This document shows, piece by piece, positions 42,000 to 51,856 of a stretch of 64,000 nucleotides of DNA. The position numbers were made by a program, and so were the translations under genes. Location of the stretch: NCBI RefSeq assembly GCF_022179285.1, contig NZ_BPQO01000002.1, positions 62,001 through 126,000 on the forward strand, in the 5' to 3' direction. Each line of letters opens with the position of its first letter. Within the stretch, counting starts at the first letter, position 1. The notes under the pieces were generated by a model, which saw only the letters and a list, made by a program, of their open reading frames with translations, made no database searches and had not been told where the DNA came from. This DNA comes from Methylobacterium hispanicum (lineage in GTDB: Bacteria > Pseudomonadota > Alphaproteobacteria > Rhizobiales > Beijerinckiaceae).

Positions 42000-42593
42000 A
42001 TGGGAGCGCCCGCCCACCGACCCGCGACCTACGCCGACCTCCAGGCCGTGCCGGAGCATCTGGTCGCGGAGATCATCGACGGCGCGCTGGAGACGCATCC
42101 CCGTCCGCGCCCGAGACATGCCGTCGTCGCCGCTGAATTGACCGCCGAGCTGGTTCCGCCTTTCGGTCGCGGGCGCGGTGGCCCCGGCGGATGGATTTTC
42201 ATGGTCGAGCCCGAACTGCATCTCGGGACGCAGGTCGTGGTGCCGAACATCGCTGGGTGGCGTCGCTCCCGCCTGCCGACAGAACCCGAAACGGCCTTCA
42301 TCGAGACGCCGCCGGACTGGGTCTGCGAGATCCTGTCGCCGTCGACCACCCGGATCGACCGGGGGCCGAAGCGCCGCATCTACGCTGAATTCGGCGTCGG
42401 CCATCTCTGGCTGCTCGATCCGACGGCCGGCCTGCTCGAATCCTTCACCCTGACCGAGGGCACGTGGCGCCTCGACGGCACCGTCCAGCGCGGTGAGACC
42501 GTGGCACTGCCGCCCTTCGATGCCGTCCCGTTCCCGCTCGACGACCTGTTCGCCTTCGACGATCCGGCCGCCCCGTCACCGTCCGAGACCTGA
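42000..42593 (+). CDS. Uma2-family (DUF820) protein inserted in the pdh operon
   Basis: 197 residues of the PD-(D/E)XK-like Uma2 fold. [55 protein letters not shown] and [14 protein letters not shown] are family segments. The usual VPDLAGW reads VPNIAGW, so an acidic residue expected at the nuclease-like site is Asn, while the Glu of EILSPST and the following Lys remain. It starts 13 bases after the DUF5076 stop and ends 4 bases before pdhC, so is co-transcribed. Uma2 genes multiply widely in genomes; the function is unclear. Confidence 0.85.
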   Translation: MGAPAHRPATYADLQAVPEHLVAEIIDGALETHPRPRPRHAVVAAELTAELVPPFGRGRGGPGGWIFMVEPELHLGTQVVVPNIAGWRRSRLPTEPETAFIETPPDWVCEILSPSTTRIDRGPKRRIYAEFGVGHLWLLDPTAGLLESFTLTEGTWRLDGTVQRGETVALPPFDAVPFPLDDLFAFDDPAAPSPSET

Positions 42594-42597
42594 GACC

Positions 42598-44019
42598 ATG
42601 CCGATCAACGTCCTGATGCCCGCCCTCTCCCCCACGATGGAGAAGGGCAACCTCGCCAAGTGGCTCAAGAAGGAGGGCGACGCGATCAAGTCCGGCGACG
42701 TGCTGGCCGAGATCGAGACCGACAAGGCCACGATGGAGGTCGAGGCCATCGACGAGGGCGTCCTCGCCAAGATCGTGGTGCCGGAGGGCACGGCGGACGT
42801 GCCGGTCAACGACCTGATCGCGATCATCGCGGGCGAGGGCGAGGACGTCTCCGCAGCGGCCGCGGGCGGCGGCGCCGCGCCGAAGGCCGAGGCCAAACCC
42901 GCCGCCGAGGCGCCGAAATCCGATGCCGGGCAGAACACCACGCCGGGCGACGGCCACATGTCCTACGCCCGCGTGAACGAGGCGCCGGACGCCGCGAAGC
43001 CCGCCGCGGGTGGCGGACAGGCCGCCGCCCCGGCCTCCTCGGGAGGTCGCGTCTTCGCCTCGCCGCTGGCGCGCCGCATCGCCAAGCAGGAGGGCGTCGA
43101 TCTCGCCGCCGTCCAGGGCTCGGGCCCGCACGGCCGCATCATCGCCCGCGACGTGCAGGAGGCGAAGGCCTCCGGCGCCACCAAGGCGGCCCCGGCCCCT
43201 GCTCACCAGGCCGCCGAGACCCCGAAGGCCGCAGCCCCCGCGCCGAAGGCCGCTCCGGCCGGCGGCGCGCCCGCCGGGCTCAGCCTCGATCAGGTGCGGG
43301 GCTTCTACCAGAAGGACGCCTACGAGGAGGTTCCCCTCGACGGCATGCGCAAAACCATCGCCAAGCGCCTCACCGAGGCGATGCAGGTGGCCCCGCACTT
43401 CTACCTCACTGTCGATTGCGAGCTCGACGCGCTGATGAAGCTGCGCGAGACGCTGAACGGCTCGGCCGGCAAGGACCGGGACGGCAAGCCGCTGTTCAAG
43501 CTCTCGGTCAACGACTTCGTCATCAAGGCGATGGGCCTCGCACTGACCCGCGTGCCGGCCGCCAACGCGGTCTGGGCCGAGGACCGGATCCTGCGCTTCA
43601 AGCACGCCGAGGTCGGCGTGGCGGTGGCCATCGACGGCGGCCTGTTCACCCCGGTCATCCGCCGGGCCGACGAGAAGACGCTCTCGGCCATATCGAACGA
43701 GATGAAGGACTTCGCGGCCCGCGCCCGCGCCAAGAAGCTGAAGCCCGAGGAGTACCAGGGCGGCGTCACCTCCGTGTCCAACCTCGGCATGTTCGGGATC
43801 AAGCACTTCACCGCGGTGATCAACCCGCCGCAATCCAGCATCCTGGCGGTGGGTGCGGGCGAGAAGCGCGTCGTGGTGAAGGACGGCCAGCCGACCGTCG
43901 CCCAGGTGATGACCTGCACGCTGTCCTGCGACCACCGCGTGCTCGACGGGGCGCTGGGCGCCGAACTGGTCTCGGCCTTCAAGGGGCTCATCGAGAACCC
44001 GATGGGCATGCTGGTCTAA
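42598..44019 (+). CDS. pdhC: Pyruvate dehydrogenase E2 (dihydrolipoamide acetyltransferase)
   Basis: 473 residues: a lipoyl domain (1-80, Lys42 in [15 protein letters not shown]), an Ala/Pro linker, a peripheral-subunit-binding domain ([29 protein letters not shown], about 155-185), a second linker, and the catalytic core from about 245. The active-site motif is [12 protein letters not shown] with His and Asp in the HxxxDG pattern. It transfers the acetyl group to coenzyme A and forms the core of the complex. Confidence 0.97.
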   Translation: MPINVLMPALSPTMEKGNLAKWLKKEGDAIKSGDVLAEIETDKATMEVEAIDEGVLAKIVVPEGTADVPVNDLIAIIAGEGEDVSAAAAGGGAAPKAEAKPAAEAPKSDAGQNTTPGDGHMSYARVNEAPDAAKPAAGGGQAAAPASSGGRVFASPLARRIAKQEGVDLAAVQGSGPHGRIIARDVQEAKASGATKAAPAPAHQAAETPKAAAPAPKAAPAGGAPAGLSLDQVRGFYQKDAYEEVPLDGMRKTIAKRLTEAMQVAPHFYLTVDCELDALMKLRETLNGSAGKDRDGKPLFKLSVNDFVIKAMGLALTRVPAANAVWAEDRILRFKHAEVGVAVAIDGGLFTPVIRRADEKTLSAISNEMKDFAARARAKKLKPEEYQGGVTSVSNLGMFGIKHFTAVINPPQSSILAVGAGEKRVVVKDGQPTVAQVMTCTLSCDHRVLDGALGAELVSAFKGLIENPMGMLV

Positions 44020-44040
44020 GGCGCGCGGGGGAAGAGCGAC

Positions 44041-45480
<1,440 letters not shown>

Positions 45481-45624
45481 GCCGCGGTGGCCCGGCCAGG
45501 CCCGATCGGTCACGCGGTCCGGTCTGGCCCTCCGACGCAACCGGCGGTCGTGTCGTCAGATTTCGCGCGCTCGGCTTCGCCCGGCGCGCGTGCCGGCGGC
45601 AAGCGGTTGCCCTGCCCGACGAAA

Positions 45625-45656
45625 AAGGCCCGTCAGCCGATGGGCTGACGGGCCTT
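45625..45656. terminator. Strong bidirectional terminator
   Basis: A 14-bp perfect stem, AAGGCCCGTCAGCC with GGCTGACGGGCCTT, and a GATG loop. On the minus strand it runs into TTTTTC; on the plus strand into TTCGC. It therefore terminates best for leftward transcription, although the only annotated upstream gene on that side is a tiny ORF. It also lies 145 bases after lpdA. Confidence 0.85.
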
Positions 45657-45750
45657 CGCAGGGGCCACGCGTTCTCTTGTGCGTAGCGGGAGCATCCGGC
45701 CCGACCGGCCCTGCCGGACGGGGAACTCGACCGCCGCGCTCGAGGCGCCA

Positions 45751-45837
45751 CTATCCCTGCAGGTTCCTGTTCGGCGGCGTGTCCTGATCCGGATCGGCGG
45801 TACGAGATGTCGGGACGCAGGAACCGTGACGGCTCAT
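45751..45837 (-). CDS. Candidate 28-residue small protein or leader
   Basis: A very small frame in the otherwise empty stretch 45481-45983. Its ATG (45835-45837) follows the strong GAGAGAGGAGG site with six bases of spacing. TTGCGA and CTAGCC, 17 bases apart, lie further upstream as a weak promoter match. The frame stops at 45751, and the strong leftward terminator lies about 95 bases on. The peptide is hydrophilic, Pro/Asp/Asn-rich, and not recognised. It may instead mark the start of a small RNA. Confidence 0.35.
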   Translation of the reverse strand: MSRHGSCVPTSRTADPDQDTPPNRNLQG

Positions 45838-45983
45838 CGCAGGCCTCCTCTCTCAAGACCGACGCCCGATCTGGCGCCGAGATCCAGAGGCTAGATCGGT
45901 TTCGTGTCGGTTCGCAAGCCGTCTTTTCGTAGGACGGCGTCCGATCGCCGCTTGGGGAACGCGACGATCGCGGCTCGACGCGC

Positions 45984-46202
45984 TCACGGCAGCGCGATCA
46001 GGTTCCGCAGAAGGTTGGGCGGCAGCATCGTCCCGGCGCTGGTGATGATCCACGGCGTGCCCTCGCCGCTGCGCAGGGCGGTTGCGGCCTCCTCCAGCGC
46101 GAGGAGAAGGCTCGGCATCTCGCGGGGTTCGACCGCCTTGGCATCGATGCTGTGCGGCCAGACGGTCAGCGTCGCCGATCCGAGCAGCTCGCCGCGGCTC
46201 AC
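45984..46202 (-). CDS. Small hypothetical protein
   Basis: 72 residues from a GTG at 46200-46202; an in-frame ATG at 46302-46304 would add 34 Arg-rich residues that look like noise. The core ELLGSATLTVWPHSIDAKAV, MPSLLLALEEAATALRSGEG and TPWIITSAGTMLPPNLLRNL looks like a genuine folded protein. No ribosome site is obvious at either start. It is divergent from the dehydratase gene. No family recognised. Confidence 0.45.
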   Translation of the reverse strand: MSRGELLGSATLTVWPHSIDAKAVEPREMPSLLLALEEAATALRSGEGTPWIITSAGTMLPPNLLRNLIALP

Positions 46203-46415
46203 GAGCCGGCGGCGCAGGAGGTTCCTGGCGACACGGGATCCTCGCTCGCAGGAGAGCTTATCCAGGCGATCGCTCCCTCGAGAGAACCAGCGTGTCCGCC
46301 TCATGCACAGCACAGGTTGTGCCAGTCCCGCTCCGAGACCTGCGGTCCGCCGGCTTGGCGGCGGAGAGCGGGCGCGTCTAAAATTTTCACCCGTACGGAT
46401 CTGCGAGGAGTGATC

Positions 46416-47396
46416 ATGAGCGATGTCGCGACCACCGCCCGTGGGCCGAGCTACGGCGACGTCGCGCGGGCCGCGGAGCGGATCCGCGGGGCGGCGCATC
46501 GGACGCCGGTGCTGACGTCCCGCACGGCCGACGCGCGCACCGGCGGCCAACTGTTCTTCAAGGCCGAGAACCTTCAGCGGGCCGGCGCCTTCAAGTTCCG
46601 CGGCGCCTACAACGCCATCGCGGCGCTCCCCGAGGATGCCCGTCGGCGCGGCGTGATCGCCTACTCGTCCGGCAACCACGCCCAGGCGATCGCGCTGGCG
46701 GCGCGGCTGCTCGGCGTGCCGGCCACCATCGTGATGCCGCTCGACGCGCCGGCCATGAAGGTCGCGGCGACCCGCGACTACGGGGCCGAGATCGTCACCT
46801 ACGACCGCTACACGCAGGACCGCGAGGCGCTCGGCCGTGCCATCGCCGCCGAGCGGTCCCTGAGCCTGATTCCACCCTACGACCACCCGGACGTCATCGC
46901 CGGCCAGGGAACCCTGGCGCTGGAACTCATCGAGGAGACAGGACCGCTCGACATACTGGTCACCTGCCTCGGCGGCGGCGGCCAGCTTGCGGGCTGCGCG
47001 CTGGCCGCCGCCGAACTGATGCCGCGGGCCAGGGTCTACGGCGTCGAGCCGGAGGCCGGCAACGACGGCCAGCGCTCCTTCCGGGAAGGCCGGATCGTGC
47101 GGATACCGGTGCCGCAGACAATCGCGGACGGGGCCCAGACCACGCATCTGGGCGACCACACCTTTCCGATCATCGCGCGCCACGTCACCGACGTGCTCAC
47201 CGTCTCGGACGCGCAGCTCGTCGAAACCATGCGCTTCTTCGCCGAGCGCATGAAGCTCGTCGTCGAGCCCACGGGCTGCCTCGCCGCGGCGTCCGTCCTC
47301 GGCGGCCTGCTGGACGTGCGCGACCTGCGGGTCGGCATCGTGATCAGCGGCGGCAACGTCGATCTCGCCAGCTTCGCCCGGCTCGTCGCCGGATGA
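46416..47396 (+). CDS. PLP-dependent threonine/serine dehydratase-type ammonia-lyase
   Basis: 326 residues, fold-type II PLP enzyme. The PLP lysine is in FKAENLQRAGAFKFRGAYNA (Lys60), the phosphate loop in CLGGGGQLAGCAL, and SSGNHAQAIALAARLLG is the substrate loop. There is no C-terminal ACT-like domain, so it is a catabolic threonine dehydratase, a serine racemase or a threo-3-hydroxyaspartate ammonia-lyase; sequence alone does not separate these. GAGGAG precedes ATG 46416. The next gene starts within its stop codon (ATGA). Confidence 0.88.
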   Translation: MSDVATTARGPSYGDVARAAERIRGAAHRTPVLTSRTADARTGGQLFFKAENLQRAGAFKFRGAYNAIAALPEDARRRGVIAYSSGNHAQAIALAARLLGVPATIVMPLDAPAMKVAATRDYGAEIVTYDRYTQDREALGRAIAAERSLSLIPPYDHPDVIAGQGTLALELIEETGPLDILVTCLGGGGQLAGCALAAAELMPRARVYGVEPEAGNDGQRSFREGRIVRIPVPQTIADGAQTTHLGDHTFPIIARHVTDVLTVSDAQLVETMRFFAERMKLVVEPTGCLAAASVLGGLLDVRDLRVGIVISGGNVDLASFARLVAG

Positions 47397-48124
47397 GGCG
47401 CGCCGCGGGGCTCGTCCTGGGGGCGCTGCTGGCGCCCGCGCCGGCCGCGGGCGCGGAGGTCGCGGTCGATGCGGGCGTCTGGCCCTATGCGTCGGTGGGG
47501 AAGCTCAACGTCGTGCTCGGCGCCAACCGCCGCGCTTTCTGCAGCGCCACGCTGATCGCCCCGCGCCTCGTGCTGAGCGCCGCCCATTGCCTCTGGGACG
47601 GGCCGCGCACCCGCTGGGTCGGGCCGCGGAGCGTGCATTTCGTGGCCGGCTGGCGCCAGGGAACCTACAACGCCCACGCCGTCGCCGACCGCTACGTCAC
47701 CGGTCCCGGCTACGCCTTCGGCACCACGGCGGCGGATTTCGCCAGGGACTGGGCCCTGATCGCGCTGGCCGAGCCCGTGGATCTCCGCCCGGTCCCGCTC
47801 GCGGGCGAGGGCGACGCTGCGGGGGGTCGGCGCGAGATCCGAAGGGCCGGCTACAGCCACGCCCGCGCCGAGCGCATGAGCGCGCAGGGCGAGTGCGCGG
47901 TGGAGGAGCAGCCGGACCCGCCGCTCCTGCTGCACGATTGCCGCGCGCTGCCCGGCGAGTCCGGCTCCGCCCTGCTGCGGCTGGGCGAGGACGGTCCCGC
48001 GGTGATCGGCGTGCTGGTGGCGCGCCGGCCGGAAGGGGCGGGCGGGCGCTCGCTCGCCGTCCCGGTCCGCAGCTTCCGCGCCGAGGCGGAACGGATGCGC
48101 GCCGCCCTTTCCCCCGGCCGTTAA
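47393..48124 (+). CDS. Secreted trypsin-like serine protease
   Basis: 243 residues. A signal peptide of about 20 residues precedes the chymotrypsin-fold domain. The triad is His65 (LSAAHCL), Asp119 (DWALIAL) and Ser190 (PGESGSAL). Cysteines at 50/66 and 168/183 can form two disulfides. It should act in the periplasm or outside the cell. It overlaps the dehydratase gene by four bases, so both are translated together, though a functional link is not evident. Confidence 0.88.
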   Translation: MRRAAGLVLGALLAPAPAAGAEVAVDAGVWPYASVGKLNVVLGANRRAFCSATLIAPRLVLSAAHCLWDGPRTRWVGPRSVHFVAGWRQGTYNAHAVADRYVTGPGYAFGTTAADFARDWALIALAEPVDLRPVPLAGEGDAAGGRREIRRAGYSHARAERMSAQGECAVEEQPDPPLLLHDCRALPGESGSALLRLGEDGPAVIGVLVARRPEGAGGRSLAVPVRSFRAEAERMRAALSPGR

Positions 48125-48265
48125 CGAAACGGTAAGCCCCCCGCCACATCTCTGCCCCGAATCTGCACGCAAGCTTGAGCGTGGCTGAGGCAGGCCGGTT
48201 CGCGGCCGCATCCAGGATGCGGCGCGTGCGGGCGCGAGGGAACATCGGGAAGGGAGCGCGAGCGC

Positions 48266-48916
48266 ATGCAGGGTGTGAGGACGGCGAAGACTGTATCCGG
48301 ACTGGCGTTCATCCTGGCATGCGGCTGCCTCGGCGGCTGCAATACCGCAACGCCCCTGGTCACCGGATCGATTCCCGGCCGCAAGCCCGCGATGGCCGTC
48401 AACGAAACGGAGCGCGACTGCCTCGGGCGCGCCATGTACTTCGAGTCGAACCGCAGCGACCCCGAAGGGCTCCTCGCCGTCGGAACCGTGGTGATGAACC
48501 GGCTGGAATCGGCCGCGTTCCCGGGCGGCATCTGCGAGGTGGTGGGCCAGCCGCGCCAGTTCGCGGCGGGCGTCCTGACGAAGCCGATGAACGAGCCGAA
48601 GAGCCTGGAGAAGGTGGCGGACGTCGCCGACGCGGTCCTCGCGGGCGAGCGCCACCCGAAGGTGGGCCAGGCGATGTACTTCCACACCGCCGGGCACCGC
48701 TTCCCCTACAGCAACATGCACTACGTGGCGGTGGCGGGCGGCAACGCCTTCTACGAGAAGCGCAAGCCGGGCTCGCCCGTCGCGCTGGCCTATGCCGCCT
48801 CGCCGCCGCCCGTCGCGGCCCCGGTCCCGCTGCGGCAGGCCGAGCATCTCCCGCAGGGGCCGGCCCGCGACATCTGCACGGTCGCCGCCCTCGCGCAGGC
48901 CGGGCGGGCCGGCTGA
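48266..48916 (+). CDS. SleB-type cell wall hydrolase (lipoprotein)
   Basis: 216 residues. The N-terminus ends in the lipobox LGGC (about residue 25), so it is anchored to the envelope. The hydrolase-2 domain runs from about 48: RDCLGRAMYFESNRSDPEGL with the catalytic Glu, LAVGTVVMNRLESAAFPGGICEVV, and MYFHTAGHRFPY. Family members cleave peptidoglycan between N-acetylmuramic acid and N-acetylglucosamine. A Pro/Ala-rich tail of about 45 residues follows. A strong hairpin lies 130 bases downstream. Confidence 0.9.
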   Translation: MQGVRTAKTVSGLAFILACGCLGGCNTATPLVTGSIPGRKPAMAVNETERDCLGRAMYFESNRSDPEGLLAVGTVVMNRLESAAFPGGICEVVGQPRQFAAGVLTKPMNEPKSLEKVADVADAVLAGERHPKVGQAMYFHTAGHRFPYSNMHYVAVAGGNAFYEKRKPGSPVALAYAASPPPVAAPVPLRQAEHLPQGPARDICTVAALAQAGRAG

Positions 48917-49047
48917 GATCCTCCTCGACCGAGCGGGCCGCAGACGACGCATCCCCTCGTGCGCCATACGCGAAGAGGGGAGCGACGGGAGGCGAGGCGC
49001 CGCCGACAAGCCGTTCGCGACGGCGGCCGACGCCCCTCGGAACGAGA

Positions 49048-49085
49048 AGGAGCCGGTTCGGGCGCGAGGGCCCGAACCGGCTCCT
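49048..49085 (+). terminator. Terminator after the cell wall hydrolase gene
   Basis: A 15-bp perfect stem, AGGAGCCGGTTCGGG (49048-49062) with CCCGAACCGGCTCCT (49071-49085), and an 8-base loop, followed by GTCGTTTTCG. Confidence 0.8.
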
Positions 49086-49166
49086 GTCGTTTTCGCCACG
49101 GCGCGGCGAGGACGCACCTCGGCTTCGGCGGCCACGGCGCCGCGGGTCCGCGCCGAGCCGGAGGCC

Positions 49167-49361
49167 CTAATCCTGCCGGGCGCGCCGCGCCGCCTGCGCC
49201 ATGCGGATGAGTTCGCGGGCGGTGAGACCGCGCTCGGTGTGCAGGATGACCTCGCCCCCTGGAAGCGGACGCGCCTTGGCGCTCCCGCTGGCCTCGATCC
49301 GTGTGTCGCGCTCGCGCATCGTCCGCCGCAACCTGACCGCCCGTTTCAACGCCGCAACCAT
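49167..49361 (-). CDS. Small basic hypothetical protein
   Basis: 64 residues, strongly basic (about a quarter Arg/Lys). MVAALKRAVRLRRTMRERDT is a helical N-terminus, and GLTARELIRMAQAARRARQD a helical C-terminus. The ATG at 49359-49361 is preceded by GGAG at good spacing and was preferred to the upstream in-frame ATG at 49439. No family recognised. Nucleic-acid binding is possible from charge alone. Confidence 0.55.
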   Translation of the reverse strand: MVAALKRAVRLRRTMRERDTRIEASGSAKARPLPGGEVILHTERGLTARELIRMAQAARRARQD

Positions 49362-49498
49362 CTTCGCTCCAGCCCGGATCACGCCGGGTTGGTTAACGAA
49401 ATCGGTGCCGCTCGAACATTCTTGAAGCGCTCCGGCCATGCCCTACCCGGACCGGATCGGACGAGATTTTTTCGCGCTGCGAGATCCGCGCGACGGGC

Positions 49499-50011
49499 TC
49501 AGAGCGCGCGCGGCAGCGCGAGGATGTCGGCCATCGTGACGGGTCTGCCCATCTGGCCGCAGAGATGCAGGAGCGTGGTCTGCCGGAAGCGCAGGTCCCC
49601 GGTCACCTCGTCTCCGGCCCAGTCCGGCCGGGAGAAGGGCTGATCCTCCGCGTCCAGCTCGACCTCCGCCAGCACGATCCCGGCGAGGCTGCCGCCGAAC
49701 TCGTCCACCACCCAGGTCAGGCCGTCATGGGGCACGCAGTGGCGCGTCTTCTCGATCACGCCGCCGACGCAGACCTCCCGGAGCATCGCCTCCGCGTCGG
49801 CGCAAGGTATCTCGTACTCGAATTCCGGGCGACCGATGCCGAGCCGCGCGCCCTTCACGGTGAGCCAGGCCCGGTCCTCGTCGAGGCGTACCCGAACCTT
49901 GCCGCGCCCGAACTGGCCGACCAGCCCGTCGCGAAGGCCGCGCCGTCCCGTGGCGGACGCGCGCCACCCCTCGTGGGCGACCAGGAACTTCCGCTCGATC
50001 TCGAAACGCAT
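49499..50011 (-). CDS. CYTH-domain protein (triphosphate tunnel enzyme)
   Basis: 170 residues. EIERKF at the N-terminus is the EXEXK metal/phosphate motif of the CYTH fold. VRVRLDEDRAWLTVKGARL, EFEYEIPCADAEAML, EKTRHCVPHDGLTWVVDEF and VLAEVELDAEDQPFSRPDW follow the successive strands of the tunnel. Single-domain bacterial members are usually inorganic triphosphatases. The frame is open to 50305, but only from the ATG at 50009-50011 does the sequence match the family. Confidence 0.9.
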   Translation of the reverse strand: MRFEIERKFLVAHEGWRASATGRRGLRDGLVGQFGRGKVRVRLDEDRAWLTVKGARLGIGRPEFEYEIPCADAEAMLREVCVGGVIEKTRHCVPHDGLTWVVDEFGGSLAGIVLAEVELDAEDQPFSRPDWAGDEVTGDLRFRQTTLLHLCGQMGRPVTMADILALPRAL

Positions 50012-50389
50012 CCGGAACTCGGGCAGCCTCGTGTCGGCGGATGGTTCGGGAGCGTCCCGCCGGGACGTGGGCTGACTAAGCCGTTCCGGCGTGCGCTGAC
50101 AACCCGTGCCGGAGCACGCCGATTCAACGCGCGCTGCCGGCTGCGTGCGCGAGCTCGGTCTCGCCCGGCCGGGCGTCCTCGCCTGCCTCGTCGGCGAAGG
50201 GCGGCCGCCGGGTCCGGGACGCAGCGTCCGCGGGCTTTCCGGTGACGGGGCGGCGAGGCTGTCCCGCCCGGAGCGCGGCGGGCGGTCGCGCGGGTTTGCG
50301 GTCACGGGGGTAAGGGCTTAAGTCAGGGACTTCCGTGAGAAAGCCCCGCCGGCGCGGGAGCGCCTGCGCGGTGAGGCGAAGATTCCTGT
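50012..50389. other. 378-base stretch without a recognisable gene
   Basis: This lies between the divergent CYTH and lipA genes. Open frames on both strands are Arg/Pro-rich translations without family resemblance. It must contain the promoters of both genes, but no clear promoter, operator or hairpin pair was recognised. Confidence 0.5.
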
Positions 50390-51379
50390 ATGGCCGTCGT
50401 CCTCGATCTCCTGACGAACGATCCTCGCCCGGCGACCGCGCGTCCGCGCCATCCCGAGAAGGCGCACCGGCCGGACCAGCCCGTCCAGGCCCGCAAGCCC
50501 GACTGGATCCGCGTGAAGGCGCCGGGCTCGAAGGCTTGGTCGGAGACCCGTGCCATCGTGCGCGAGCACGGCCTCGTCACCGTCTGCGAGGAGGCGGGCT
50601 GCCCGAATATCGGCGAGTGCTGGGAGAAGCGGCACGCCACCTTCATGATCATGGGCGACACCTGCACGCGGGCCTGCGCCTTCTGCAACGTGCGCACCGG
50701 CCTGCCCGCGGCGCTCGACACCGACGAGCCCCTGAAGATCGCGGACTCGGTCGCCAAGCTCGGGCTGCACCATGTCGTGATCACCTCGGTCGATCGCGAC
50801 GACCTGAAGGACGGCGGCGCGGAGCACTTCGCCCGCACGATCGCGGAGATCCGGCGGGCGAGCCCCGGCACCACGGTCGAGATCCTGACGCCGGACTTCC
50901 TGCGCAAGGAGGGTGCGCTGGAGGTGGTCGTGTCCGCCAAGCCCGACGTGTTCAACCACAACCTCGAGACGGTCCCGGGCAAGTACCTGACCGTGCGTCC
51001 CGGCGCGCGCTACTTCCACTCGGTGCGGCTGCTGCAGCGGGTGAAGGAGCTCGATCCGACGATCTTCACGAAGTCCGGCATCATGGTCGGCCTCGGCGAG
51101 GACCGGAACGAGGTGGTGCAGCTGATGGACGACCTGCGCTCGGCCGACGTCGATTTCCTGACCATCGGCCAGTACCTGCAGCCGACCAAGAAGCACCACG
51201 AGGTGGTGCGCTTCGTGCCGCCGGACGAGTTCAAGACCTACGAGACCACGGCCTATTCCAAGGGCTTCCTGCTGGTCTCGGCGACGCCGCTGACGCGCTC
51301 CTCGCACCATGCCGGCGAGGATTTCGCCCGGCTCCAGGCGGCCCGCAACGCCCGCCTCGCTCCCGCCAGATCCGCCTGA
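50390..51379 (+). CDS. lipA: Lipoyl synthase
   Basis: A radical-SAM enzyme that inserts two sulfurs into octanoyl-protein to give lipoyl groups. 329 residues. The radical-SAM cluster is CTRACAFC (Cys92, Cys96, Cys99). The auxiliary sulfur-donating cluster is formed by Cys66, Cys71 and Cys77 ([12 protein letters not shown]). The C-terminal [12 protein letters not shown] carries the auxiliary-cluster Ser. Its substrates include the lipoyl domains of PdhB and PdhC encoded in this window. coq10-like follows after 15 bases. Confidence 0.97.
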   Translation: MAVVLDLLTNDPRPATARPRHPEKAHRPDQPVQARKPDWIRVKAPGSKAWSETRAIVREHGLVTVCEEAGCPNIGECWEKRHATFMIMGDTCTRACAFCNVRTGLPAALDTDEPLKIADSVAKLGLHHVVITSVDRDDLKDGGAEHFARTIAEIRRASPGTTVEILTPDFLRKEGALEVVVSAKPDVFNHNLETVPGKYLTVRPGARYFHSVRLLQRVKELDPTIFTKSGIMVGLGEDRNEVVQLMDDLRSADVDFLTIGQYLQPTKKHHEVVRFVPPDEFKTYETTAYSKGFLLVSATPLTRSSHHAGEDFARLQAARNARLAPARSA

Positions 51380-51394
51380 GTTCCTCGGTTTCGC

Positions 51395-51856
51395 ATGCCC
51401 TCCTTCCGGGTTACCCGCGCGGTCCGCCACACGCCGCAGCAGATGTACGACCTCGTGGCCGACGTGGAGCAGTATCCGGCCTTCCTACCGCTCTGCGAGT
51501 CGCTGCGGGTGCTGCGCCGCGTGCCCGGCAGCGCGGAGGGCCAGGAGGTTCTGGTCGCCGAGATGGGGGTCGGCTACAAGGCGATCCGCGAGCGCTTCAC
51601 CACGCGGGTGAGCCTCGACCGGCCGGCGCTCAAGATCGTGGCGGAGTATATCGACGGCCCGTTCCGGCATCTCGAGAACCGCTGGAGCTTTCGCGAGAAC
51701 GCGACGGGCGGCTGCGACGTCGACTTCTTCATCACCTACGAGTTCAAGAGCCGGACGCTCGGCCTCCTGATGGGCACGATGTTCGACCGGGCCTTCCGCA
51801 AGTTCACCGACGCCTTCGAGGGCCGGGCCGACCGGATCTACGGCGCGACGGCCTGA
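51395..51856 (+). CDS. Coenzyme Q-binding protein COQ10 / RatA family (START domain)
   Basis: 153 residues. The START-like fold is marked by QQMYDLVADVEQYPAFLPLC, EMGVGYKAIRERFTTRV and GPFRHLENRWSF, then DVDFFITYEFKSRTLGLLMG. In alphaproteobacteria this gene regularly follows lipA and is the COQ10 homologue that binds ubiquinone for respiration. RatA-type ribosome inhibition is the other annotation of the fold. Its 3' end overlaps the convergent monooxygenase gene by 19 bases. Confidence 0.9.
   Translation: MPSFRVTRAVRHTPQQMYDLVADVEQYPAFLPLCESLRVLRRVPGSAEGQEVLVAEMGVGYKAIRERFTTRVSLDRPALKIVAEYIDGPFRHLENRWSFRENATGGCDVDFFITYEFKSRTLGLLMGTMFDRAFRKFTDAFEGRADRIYGATA

Noticed and set aside
48236..48265. 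Second EcfG promoter (GGAAC) before the cell wall hydrolase gene
   Set aside because: No CGTT follows at 16 or 17 bases.
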